Assembly: GCA_019155185.1 (NCBI GenBank)
Contig: CM032817.1
Coordinates: 12,814,972 to 12,878,971 of the forward strand
DNA from: Beaufortia kweichowensis
Lineage: Eukaryota; Chordata; Actinopteri; Cypriniformes; Gastromyzontidae
Direction: 5' to 3'
Length of the DNA: 64,000 nt
Part shown: piece after piece, positions 21,879 to 31,186 of the stretch
Layout of the letters: every line of letters starts with the position of its first letter
Numbering within the stretch: the first letter of the stretch is position 1
Position numbers and translations under genes: made by a program
The notes under the pieces: generated by a model
What the model saw: the letters and a program-made list of their open reading frames with translations, nothing else
What the model was told of the DNA's origin: nothing
Databases searched by the model: none

Positions 21879-22830
21879 CTAGCGTGTAGGATGGGGGGGC
21901 CTGAGAAGGCGGAAAGAAAATGCGGGGAGTAGCGGCGGAGGCATGCTCAGCGCGAAACTAACTCCTGGGGCGGAAGAAAGAGAGGAATAGACGACAGGCG
22001 CCGGAGCTTGTGCTGACAGCGGAGGCATGCTCGCGCTGAAACTAACTCCTGGGGCGGAAGAAAGAGAGGGATAGATGACAGGCGCCGGAGCTTGTGCTGA
22101 CAGCGGAGGCATGCTCGCGCTAGAATGGGAGGGAGGAGCTGCCGGCCACGGGTAGGGGAGGGGATTGGGAGTGAGGAGAGGCATTGGCTGAGGCGGGTTG
22201 CTTCCGTGAAGCGCGTGTGGTGAAATGGCGACTTGAAGCAGCGGCGGTCAGGTGTTCGGAGGGGAGGGGCACGCTGGCGGCCTCTGTGTCCGGAGCGCGG
22301 CCGAGGCTTGCTGAAGCCCTTGTGCTACGGCCTGAAGAGCGGGACCCGATCCTAGCGGGAGTAAAAGTTTCCCGGAAGGCGGAATAAGAAGCGCTGCGGC
22401 TCGAGCGTGCTCTATCCGCGGCCTTGGGAGGGGAAGGAACAACGGGAAGCTCGCCTGACTGGAGAGAGAAGACGAGATCAAGGAGCTCCGCTTTTGAAGC
22501 TCGGCGTGGAACAGGGACGTTGGCGTTCTTTAGCTTTAGCCGTAGCGCTGCTACGGTCCATTTCCCTGAAGCTGGAACTGAGGAGAGGGCTGAGGCGTAC
22601 GAGGATGCCGGAGAAGGTGGTTGGCGCCAGGCGATGGTGAAGGTGATGGCGACGGAGATTTCTGGCGTCTGGAAGCGCCGAAAGGACGGCGGGAAGGCTT
22701 GCGGCCTCGTGTTGTAGCCGCGGGTTCGCCTGGATGATCCGGCAGGGCGGCGTTCTCCTGCGTCGCGGCTGGGGAGGGGACCGAGGCTACGTCTCGAAGG
22801 TGTTATCCTCGGGGAAGAGGTCGATCTCTG
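21879..22830 (-). pseudogene. DIRS gag N-terminal part with SAP-like domain
   Basis: Translation from an ATG at about 22833 gives MAEIDLFPEDNTFE, then several stops and shifts. Near 22480-22570 it contains KWTVAALRLKLKNANVPV and SKAELLDLVFSL, a good match to the SAP fold (helix-turn-helix, DNA/chromatin binding). Further on (22184-21879) lies Pro/Ala/Ser-rich sequence built on a repeat. A SAP module would suit nuclear targeting of the particle, but that is inference. Confidence 0.6.
21925..22125 (-). repeat. Two and a half copies of an ~84-bp coding repeat in DIRS gag
   Basis: ACTAACTCCTGGGGCGGAAG...GACAGGCGCCGGAGCTTGTG...GGAGGCATGCTCGCGCT is repeated. Length is a multiple of three, so the encoded SMPPLSAQAPAPV module repeats in frame. 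Confidence 0.8.
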
Positions 22831-22960
22831 CCATGCTGAAAACGAGAGAGAGCGAAGGTAGGGCTGCTTGATTATTTTTAGGGATTCTTTCTTGCACTAA
22901 TTGGATAGGGGGCGAGATTGAAATGACCATGTTGATTATCTGCTCGTGCTCCTCCCGAAA

Positions 22961-23224
22961 TTTGTTAATAAAACATCACTTAAAATGTTTACTGTTATGA
23001 AATGTTATTTAAATGCATTAAAATTCATTACATATGAAATCTGAATGTTTTAAAATGATTTTTGTGCAAAAAATTATTTAAATAAAGAATATATTTTACA
23101 ACATTGTGGTTGTTTGTGTTGCTAATCAAGTATCAATACCTATGTAGGTTAAATAAATTCTTAAATTCATTTTATAAATAAAATGATATTAAATATCTAA
23201 ATAAATATTATTTATAAATGTTAT

Positions 23225-23256
<32 letters not shown>

Positions 23257-24530
23257 AATATATAAATAATATTTATTTAGATATTTAATATCATTTTATT
23301 TATAAATACATAATGTTATGTATTTTAAATTACAGGCCAGTAATGCCTGTAAAGTCTTATATTAGTGTAGCACACAATGTTATACAATTATTAAGCTGAC
23401 TGTTTTCCATAGCTCCTGCACAATATTGATAAAAAACCTTTGGATAAAAGGAAGGTCTAAACGTTAAAAAAAACACACATGTAAGGGGCTTCTTTTCTGG
23501 TGAAATTTTTCAGACAGCTTTCAGAATGGCAACCAGACAGTGGGAAAACATGGATACTTATATATCAGTGTGCAATGGTATAATTTATTTAAAATGACAG
23601 GACGTATGTAATAATAAACACATCAATTGTTTAGAACATGAAGTACGATAATACCTTCGTTTGGAATGTAAGCTCAAACATGGTACTGTGCTTAATGGGT
23701 ATGTGAGCTTAATAGGGACGTTTACCCTATAGGACAATCAAAGCTAAATGTTTTTGACAACTTGTAAACCCTGTTTCTTTTTTTCTCCCATTGGCTTCTA
23801 AAAGTTAACCCTCTTAATCCTAAAAAAAAGACAGAGGGCTTCCACAGGTTCCAGGTGGAATTGGCGCTGCAAACTAGGGGACTCTTGCAGTATGTGTTAA
23901 TATAACATTTTTAATTACCCTTTTCCTGGTTTTAAGATCCAGGTGCCACAGTGTGTATTCTATGTATTTTATATACTGTTTTTAAACTTTTGTTTTTTTT
24001 ACAGATTATCCTCAGAGTCCTCAGCGTCAGATCCTGAATGGTTTTGATTTGGAGAGGACTGCTGCTGTGGACTTTTTTGTCTACTTCTCTGGACATTTCT
24101 CCCATATTACTTCTGCAAACCTGTGTTTTAATTGTGCCTACTCAACAAACATGACAAAGATCTTCAGACAATATACATTAAAATATTTTTGTCATAAAAG
24201 TCATATTGCAGTGAGTGTTTTTATTTGCGTGTCTAAGCCTAGTTCACCAAAAAAAGAATACATTAAAAATCATGTTTTGTGACCCTGCCTGTGAAAACCA
24301 GGCTAAAGTCTTGAAATGTAATTTTGAGATAAATAGCTTTAAAGTTTGATTTCCACCTATAAATATCACTATGATTTCAAACTTTTACATGTCATTATTA
24401 ATACTTGTTACTCAATATTAAAGATATTAAAAGTATATTTTTGAAAAATGTTCTTTATATTATGTAGCATGATTTTATGTAAAAAACAGTAAATAAATAA
24501 AAATATATATTTTTTCACAGGCAGAGTCAC
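22961..24530. other. AT-rich intergenic stretch
   Basis: No supported gene. A palindrome lies at 23172-23308. At 24005-24282 a + strand ORF follows a good acceptor-like tract (TTTTTTTTACAG) and encodes SPQRQILNGFDLERTAAVDF, but I recognise no family and no partner exon. It may be a 3' UTR exon or chance. Confidence 0.5.
23172..23308. repeat. Near-perfect AT palindrome around a (TA)n core
   Basis: The left arm (TTTATAAATAAAATGATATT, TAAATATCTAAATAAATATT) is mirrored by the right arm across (TA)n at 23224-23252. About 60 bases per arm can pair into one long hairpin or cruciform. Confidence 0.85.
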
Positions 24531-24853
24531 ATTTAACTGTTTGTTTGCTATCATAATTGAAACAAATTGTCAGATATTTTAAAACAGTGAGCGGGCCTGT
24601 GGCAGGTTGAACGCGCGCTCCTTAAAAGTTAAAAACAGCGCAATAAAATTTAAGTAATAAGTTAAGTTAAATAATAAGTTAAGGAGCAAAGTGTGTAAAT
24701 AAGAGCATGATTTAATTGTGTGTTTGCTATCATAATTAAAACGAAGTGTCAGATGTCTGTAAACAGTGAGAGATCTTAAGGCAGGTTTGACGCTCCATTG
24801 TGGCAGGTTTGACGCTCCATTGTGGCAGGTTGACGCGCGCTCCTGAAAAGTAA

Positions 24854-25493
24854 TGCCTGGTTCAGACTACACGATTTAATCCCCAATCTGGCATGATCCG
24901 TTTTACGTAAGGTGTCGTAGGGATTCGTAAACGACAATGGACGTTGGGACGCAAGAATTGATCGCTTCATCTCGTGTAGTGTGTCATAGTATACGACAAC
25001 CGAAACCGCGTCTGCGATAGTTCACGACGTCACGACAGAAAGACTAGCATGTTGAATTTTTTTGCGGTCCTTGCGGTCCCAACTTTCAAACATGGCGAAA
25101 CGCAAGAGAGATGATCTTGCGTTTGTTACTGGCTAATAACAAAATATTTAATATGAAAAGAACGATATTTTACCTCAAGTTCTCTTTGGAGGATTGACAG
25201 CTCATACTGTCCTCTTCGAGCAAGCCAGGAACGTGTCCATGTTCGGGTTTTCTTTCTTTTTTTGTGCTTTTCTAAACATAAGACAGTCAGTACAAAACAC
25301 GCCGCTTCAGTCATTGTTTACGCTCTTCTTTCTCACGCGCGTCGTGACAACAAGCGACGATTGGTCGCGTAGCAACGTGTAGTCTGACATGTTTCAAGTC
25401 CAGGACACGACAAGATTTTTGGAGTCAAAATCGCGTAATCTGACACAGTGACTATTGTAACAGACAAAAAAATTGTGTAGTCTGAACCAGGCA
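24854..25493. mobile_element. Harbinger-type deletion derivative, 640 bp
   Basis: Inverted ends TGCCTGGTTCAGACTACACG and TGTGTAGTCTGAACCAGGCA, with the 3-bp target duplication TAA (24851-24853 and 25494-25496) normal for PIF/Harbinger. The interior keeps only a piece of transposase exon 1. Confidence 0.85.
25126..25314 (-). pseudogene. Harbinger transposase exon-1 remnant
   Basis: The - strand encodes KHKKRKKTRTWTRSWLARRG then YELSILQRELE, the basic N-terminal block that precedes the nuclease domain in HARBI1-like transposases (compare FVRRRVWVHQILQRRTQLGE at 50388). The catalytic domain is absent. Confidence 0.6.
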
Positions 25494-25640
25494 TAAAGAC
25501 CAGTGCAATAAATTATAAGTAAATGTGTAAATAAGAGTATGATTTAATTGCTTGTTTGCTCTTCTGAATCGAACAGAGTGTCAGATCGCTGTAAACAGTG
25601 AGAGATCTTGTGGCAGGTTTTGTGGCAGCTGCCCCTGCCA

Positions 25641-26400
25641 CGGAAAGATCTTACCCCTACTGGCGGTCTTTTAGCACGTTGATGCGCCTGAAGACATATT
25701 TACGCAATATGATGACAGACAACAGACATTCATTTTTTTGTATTGAATTTCTGCTGCAAAACAACTAAACCCAACAAAACAAAAATGTAGAGAGGCTTCA
25801 AAAGAAACTGCAGGGCAAAACGCAATATATGATCAATACAATATTGTAAAAGTAAATTCTCTTCACACCACATCACAGTAGGAGGCTGAAGGGTCTTTCT
25901 TTGTCACGTACATTCCACACGTGTGACGTATTTATGTGGAGGAATGTTTTTCCTCAGCGCCTCCTTCCACACAGTGCGACCACCACACATGAAACCAGGG
26001 CTGGTTGTTATTTAGGTAAGAGAGAGGTAATCTGTCCTAATGTATGATTAATTGGCTGCTGGTTATTTCCTCAAGCAGTGATCAATTTGACTGACTATTA
26101 TAATATTAACATGCTCACATTTTGTAAACGTTACATTGTTGCTGACTATGAGTGACTGTCTTTAATAATCAATTATCAATTTTATTAAAAAATTGTTATG
26201 AACTCATCGTTTGATAAAGACGCTTATATTGTCAACAGGATAGCATATGTGTCATCTAGCAATAAAGAAATAAAGAAATGTAGATATCAAAATAAAATGT
26301 GGAACACAACTTTAGGTTTTTTGCCTTCAGTTTTTTTTTAGCAGTTTTACAGTCCAACATGTTTTGTGAAATATGTATTTTAAAGATATAAAGTACAGTC
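25641..26400. other. Non-coding, no feature recognised
   Basis: AT-rich intergenic sequence without a supported ORF, ending in an A-rich tract near 26245-26300. Confidence 0.5.
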
Positions 26401-26413
26401 TGAATTGTAGTGG

Positions 26414-26471
26414 TGGGCCGCCTGGACCAACAATGCCAGAGCCGATTTTTTTGTCCCAGTCCAGCCCTGCA
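26414..26471. repeat. Orphan hAT-type end
   Basis: The complement begins CAGGGCTGGACTGGGACAAA, very close to the hAT end at 7354/10825. No matching opposite end was found nearby, so this is a lone terminal fragment. Confidence 0.5.
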
Positions 26472-26475
26472 TGAA

Positions 26476-26552
26476 ACACAATATAATAAAAGCACAATAT
26501 AATAAAAGCACAATATAATAAAAGCACAATATAATAAAAGCACAATATGATA
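26476..26552 (+). repeat. 16-bp tandem repeat (AAGCACAATATAATAA)n
   Basis: About five uniform copies. The three - strand ORFs here (YYIVLLLYCAFIILC-like) are simply this array translated in three frames. Confidence 0.9.
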
Positions 26553-26697
26553 AAATATATCTATATTTGAATAAAATAGACATTTCAAGTTAAACTTTGT
26601 TTACACAACTGCAAGTCAGTCCACTTAAAAAACGTGATTACTTACTTCATATCTGCTATAGTAAAAACCATCCATCCATCCATCCATTTTCCTCCGC

Positions 26698-28515
26698 TTA
26701 TCCGGGACCGGGTCGTGGGGGCAGCTGTCTAAGCAGGGACGCCCAGACTTCCCTCTCCCCAGACACTTTCTCCAACTCCTCCGGGGGAACCCCGAGGCGT
26801 TCCCAGGCCAGCCGAGAGACATAGTCTCTCCAGCGTGTCCTGGGTCTTCCTCGGGGCCTTCTCCCGGTGGGACATGCCCGGAACACCTCCCTTGGGAGGC
26901 GTCCGGGAGGCATCCGAAACAGATGCCCAAGCCACCTCAGCTGGCCTCTCTCGATGTGGAGGAGCAGCAGATCTACTCCGAGCTCCCCCTGAGTGACCGA
27001 GCTCCTCACCCTATCTCTAAGGGAGCGCCCGGCCACCCGGCGGAGGAAACTCATTTCGGCCGCTTGTATCCTGGATCTCACCCTTTCGGTCATGACCCAA
27101 AGCTCATGACCATAGGTGAGAGTAGGAACGTAGATCGACCGGTAAATCGAGAGCTTCGCCTTGTGGCTCAGCTCCTTCTTTACCACGACAGACCGGTACA
27201 TCGACCGCATTACTGCAGAAGCTGCACCGATCCGTCTGTCGATCTCTCGCTCCATCCTTCCCTCACTCGTGAACAAGACCCCAAGATACTTAAACTCCTC
27301 CACCTGTGGCAGGAGCTCCCCACTGACCTGGAGGGGACAAACCACCCTTTTCGGCTGAGGACCATGGCCTCAGATTTGGAGGTGCTGATTCTCATCCCAG
27401 CAGCTTCACACTCAGCTGCAAACTGCCCCAGTGCCGCTGTAGGTCCTGGCTTGATGAAGCCAACAGGACAACATCATCCGCCAAAAAGCAGAGATAAGAT
27501 CCTGTGGTCACCAAACCGGACCCCCCTCCGGTCCCTGGCTGCGCCTAGAAATCCTGTCCATGAAGATAGTGAACAGGACCCGGTGACAAAGGGCAGCCCT
27601 GCCGGAGTCCAACACGCACTGGGAGCGAGTCTGACTTACTGCTGGCAATGCGAACCATGCTCCTGCTCTGGTCATACAGGGACCCGGACAGCCCCTAGCA
27701 AAGGGCCTCGGACCCCATATTCCCAGAGCACCCCAAACACCGCTTGAGGGAACCGCGGTCGAATGCCTTCTCCAGATCCACAAAACACGTGGACTGGTTG
27801 AGCAAACTCCATGAACCCTCCAGTATCCGAAGAGGGTGTAGAGCTGGTCCAGTGTTCCACGACCAGGACGAAAGCCGCATTGTTCCTCCTGTATCCGAGG
27901 TTCAACTATCGGACGAATTCTCCTCTCCAGTACCCTGGCATAGACTTTCCCGGGGAGGCTGAGGAGTGTGATCCCCCTGTAGTTGAAACACACCCTCCGG
28001 TCCCCTTTCTTATAGAGGGGGACCACCACCCCGGTCTGCCAGTCCAGAGGCACTGTCCCACACCTCCATGCGATGTTGCAGAGACGTGTCAGCCAAGACA
28101 GCCCCACTTCATCCAGAGACTTGAGGTACTCAGGGCGGATCTCGTCCACCCCCGGAGCCCTGCCACCGGGGAGCTTCTCAACTACCTCGACGACTTCAGC
28201 CCGGGTGATGTCCGAGCCCATCCCCGAGTCCCCAGCCTCTGCCTCCTCAGTGGAGGGCATGTTGGTAGGGTTGAGGAGGTCCTCGAAGTATTCCCTCCAC
28301 CGCCCGACGATATCCCCAATCGAGGTCAGCAGAGCCCCACCTCCACTATATACAGTGCTGGTAGGGCACCGCTTTCCCCTCCTGAGGCGCCGGACAGTTT
28401 GCCAGAACCTCTTCCAGGCCGACCGATAATCCTTCTCCAAGTCCTCACCGAACTCTTCCCAGGCCCACAACTCTGAATGGCCGCTTTGACAATGGAGGCG
28501 GAGAACATAGTCCAC
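26698..28515 (-). pseudogene. RTE LINE reverse transcriptase and C-terminal domain
   Basis: The frame ending at 27508 carries YRGITLLSLPGKVYARVLER, QCGFRPGRGTLDQLYTL and a frameshifted palm. The catalytic F-A-D-D box around 27465-27490 is itself broken by one extra base. Frame 27345-26698 holds the C-terminal part: EFKYLGVLFTSEGRME, YVPTLTYGHELWVMTERVRS, LRWLGHLFRMP and a final LLRQLPPRPGPG. Not functional as it stands. Confidence 0.88.
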
Positions 28516-28758
28516 TCGGACTCAATGTCCCCAGCCTCCCTCGGGATCTGTTCAAAGCTCTGCCGGAGGTGGGAGTTGAAGACCCCTCTGACAGGGGGCT
28601 CTGCCAAACGTTCCCAACAGAACCTCACAGAACATTTGGGCCTGCCGAGTCTGTCTAGCTTCCTCCCCGGCCAACGGATCCAACTCACCACCAGGTAGTG
28701 ATCAGTTGACAGCTCCGCCCCTCTCTTCACCCGAGTGTCCAAGACATACGGCCGGAGG

Positions 28759-29641
28759 TCAGATGAAACAACCACAAAGTCGATCATCGACCTTCCGCCC
28801 AAGGGCGTCCTGTTGCCACGTGTGCTGATGGGCGCCCTTATGCTCGAACATGGTGTTCGTTATGGACAAGCCGTGACTAGCACAGAAGTCCAACAACAGA
28901 ACACCACTCGGGTTCAGGTCAGGGGGGGGCGTTCCTCCCAATCACGCCTCTCCAGGTGTCACCGTCGTTGCCCACGTGTGTGTTGAAATCTCCCAGCAAA
29001 ATGACGGAGTCCCCAGTCTGAGCACTTTCCAGCACCCCTCCCAGAGACTCCAAGAAGGCCGGGTACTCTGTACTGCCATTCGGCCCGTAAGCACAAATGA
29101 CAGTAAGAGACCTATCCCCCACCCGAAGGCGCAGGGAAACGACCCTCTCATTCACCGGGGTAAACTCCAACACATGGCAGCTAAGCTGGGGGGCTATAAG
29201 CAAGCCCACTCCAGCCCGCCGCCTCTCACCGCAGCCAACTCCAGAGTAGTGGAGAGTCCAACCTCTTTCGAGGAGTTGGGTTCCAGAGCCCAAACTGTGC
29301 GTGGAGGTGAGCCCGACTATCTCTAGTCGGTACCTCTCAACCTCTCGCACTAGTTCAGGCTCCTTTCCCCCCAGGGAGGTGACATTCCATGTCCCTAGAG
29401 TTAGGTTCTGTGTCCGAGGATTGGGTCGCCGAGGTCCCTGCCTTCGACCGCCACCCAAACCACAATGCACCGGCCCCTTATGGTCCCTCCCGCAGGTGGT
29501 GAGCCCACGGGAGGTCGGCCCCACGTCACTCCTTCGGGCTGGGCCCGGCCGGGTCCCATGGGGTAAGACCCGGCCACCAGGCGCTCGCATACGAGCCCCA
29601 ACCCCAGGCCTGGCTCCAGGGTGGGGCCCCGGCTGCGCCAT
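28759..29641 (-). pseudogene. RTE LINE AP endonuclease domain
   Basis: Frame 29641-28919 encodes LTLGTWNVTSL, the family start, then TVICAYGPN and SVILLGDFNTHVG. Frame 28941-28759 continues with LLLDFCASHGLSITNTMF and HTW. The expected final SxxR/DH block (RSMIDFVVVSSDL) lies in the next frame at about 28800. A frameshift near 28925 separates the pieces. Confidence 0.87.
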
Positions 29642-29857
29642 ACCGGGGACGTCACAATATTTGTTTTTGACCTTCTCATAAGGGGGGGGGTGGACCGCTC
29701 TTTGTCTGGCTTGTCACCTAGGACCTGTTTGCCTTGGGAGACCCTACCAGGGGCATATAGCCCCTGACAACATAGCTCCTAGGATCATTCAGGCACTCAA
29801 ACCCCTCCACCACGGTAAGGTGGTGGTCCCAGGAGAGGTATATATATAGTAAAAACC

Positions 29858-30230
29858 GTGATACAAAAATTAAAAAAAGCCTGTTTCAGTAACTGAGTTA
29901 CAGTGGCAACAATTCTTCTATTTCATTTGAATTAATTACATTTATTTATTCTTATGGAATTATCATATTCATACTGGTCTGTGTTTATGCAGGATGAACA
30001 TTCTGTGAAAGTTTATCTTGTTTAAAGTGCTAAAATGGCCATTTATTAATACCATCATTATTATTATTTTGGTATTAAAGTTAAATAAATTAAATGAGAA
30101 CTGAAACTTAAATGAAATGTGTCTTTATTCCGTCATGTAAAGCACATTATATTCACAGCTTCTTCCAGGAGACTAGTGTAAAATGCCTGATGGCGCCATC
30201 TGCTGTTTTGGTAAAGGAATTGCAATTTTT
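29858..30230. other. Non-coding spacer
   Basis: AT-rich; GATGGCGCCATCTGCTG at about 30189 is a short palindromic motif. It would be the 3' UTR of the - strand exons that end at 30231. Confidence 0.4.
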
Positions 30231-30615
30231 TTATACTTGACTATCCATGACTTCAAGAATGCCCAGTTTCACTCCTCTTGTGTACGTCTCCTCTAAATCA
30301 GTGTCCTTAGAATTATATTAATGTCATGAAAAATGGTGAAGTACAAATATAAAAATTGCAAACAAAGCATGGCATTATGTGCTAACCTGACGTAAATACT
30401 TGATGAAAACACTTGATGAAAACAAGCCACATGCAAACCATATCAGGAACTGTATTAAATATAACAACGCATTTAATAAAATAACAGTAATCAATGAAAA
30501 TATGACATGAACAAAAAACTGAAAACCTACCACACAAGTCTCTGATATTGCATCTTGCTCCCTGAGGTACAAGGGGAGTCCCCTTAGAGTATCTGTGGGA
30601 TACAATGTCTGTTGT
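30231..30615 (-). CDS. Last two exons of an unrecognised protein-coding gene (partial)
   Basis: Exon 30531-30615 follows the acceptor CTTTTACAG and ends at donor GTAGGT; exon 30231-30305 follows TTCTAAG and ends at TAA. The phases agree (28 codons, then 24 codons plus stop). The peptides read LYPTDTLRGLPLYLREQD... and DTDLEETYTRGVKLGILEVM. The pattern LRGLPLYLRE then GVKLGIL reminds me of the C-terminal end of an uncharacterised fish multigene family, but I cannot name it. Upstream exons should lie to the right, where a 4.9-kb transposon has inserted 461 bases away; none was found, so this may be a gene fragment. Confidence 0.5.
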
Positions 30616-30668
30616 CTGTAAAAGAGAAATAAATCATTTTAATTATGATTTACTTCTGCATGATTACT

Positions 30669-31020
30669 TAAAGGGATAGACAAAAATTTAAATTAGCCAA
30701 TGATTTACTCACCCTCAAGTCATCCTAGGTGTATATGACATTCTTCTTTCAGACGAACACAATCAGAGTTATAATAAAAATGTCCTGGCTCTTCCAAGCT
30801 TTATAATGGCGGTGAATGGCTGTTTCTGTTTTGAAGTCCATAAAAGTGCATCTATCCATCACAGCTCCAGGGGCTTAATAAAAGCCTTCTAAAGCGAAGC
30901 ATTTGTGTTAAAAAAATATCCATATTTAAAACTTTAAATACTAAATTAAAAAGCTTATAATAGTTAATATAGAAATATAGAGCAATAATCATCAAAAACC
31001 AAATAAGAGCACTCACCATG
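30669..31020. repeat. Dispersed fish repeat (AAAGGGATAG...CTCACCCTCAAGTCAT)
   Basis: Begins with AAAGGGATAGACAAAAATTT and DNA resembling the very common fish element that starts AAAGGGATAGTTC and contains ATTTACTCACCCTCA. A more decayed piece of what may be the same family starts at 4745. Non-coding. Confidence 0.55.
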
Positions 31021-31186
31021 AATATTCCTCTGGATTATTACCACCCACGTGCTGTCTCTTCTTTCTTCTTCGGCCGTTTGCTAGAGTGGGGTCTGTCTGC
31101 AGACTGCAAGACGGGGCGTAACGTGAAGTGGGCGTAACGTGAAGTTACACATGATCAGGCGAGATGTGAAAACGAGACGCGGCAAG

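Larger units (their letters stand above)
18470..22960 (-). mobile_element. Ngaro/DIRS-type tyrosine-recombinase retrotransposon, degenerate
   Basis: On the - strand the order is: SAP-like and finger-bearing gag (22830 to 20720), reverse transcriptase and RNase H (20860 to 19800), then a tyrosine recombinase (19600 to 19170). That order, and the absence of a DDE integrase and of ordinary LTRs, identify the DIRS order. Base composition is markedly more GC-rich than the flanks. The ends are approximate: the left side carries 52-bp and longer tandem repeats, and I could not resolve the split direct repeats expected for Ngaro. Several frameshifts break each ORF. Confidence 0.85.
24531..25640. repeat. 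Short ~180-190-bp satellite, three copies, split by a Harbinger derivative
   Basis: Landmarks TTGTTTGCTATCATAATT(G/A)A, AACAGTGAG and GTGGCAGGTT(T)GACGC recur around 24540-24630, 24720-24840 and 25550-25630, with AATAAGAG(C/T)ATGATTTAATT between them. The third copy is separated from the second by the insertion at 24854-25493. Inside copy two a short GTTTGACGCTCCATTGTGGCA module is itself duplicated. Confidence 0.7.
26670..29844 (-). mobile_element. RTE-type LINE with 13-bp target duplication
   Basis: 3.2 kb on the - strand: a short leader, an AP endonuclease, a reverse transcriptase, then a 3' end of ATGGATGGATGG repeats, as in fish Rex3/RTE-like elements. TATAGTAAAAACC occurs directly on both sides (26657-26669 and 29845-29857), so this is one integration event, apparently full length or nearly so. 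Several frameshifts are present. Confidence 0.9.

Noticed and set aside
24049..24282. 77-codon ORF after an acceptor-like tract as a gene
   Set aside because: No recognised domain, no partner exon and no conservation evidence; left as possible UTR.
26923..29681. Long + strand ORFs (up to 274 codons)
   Set aside because: Antisense to the RTE LINE; high GC makes both strands open.
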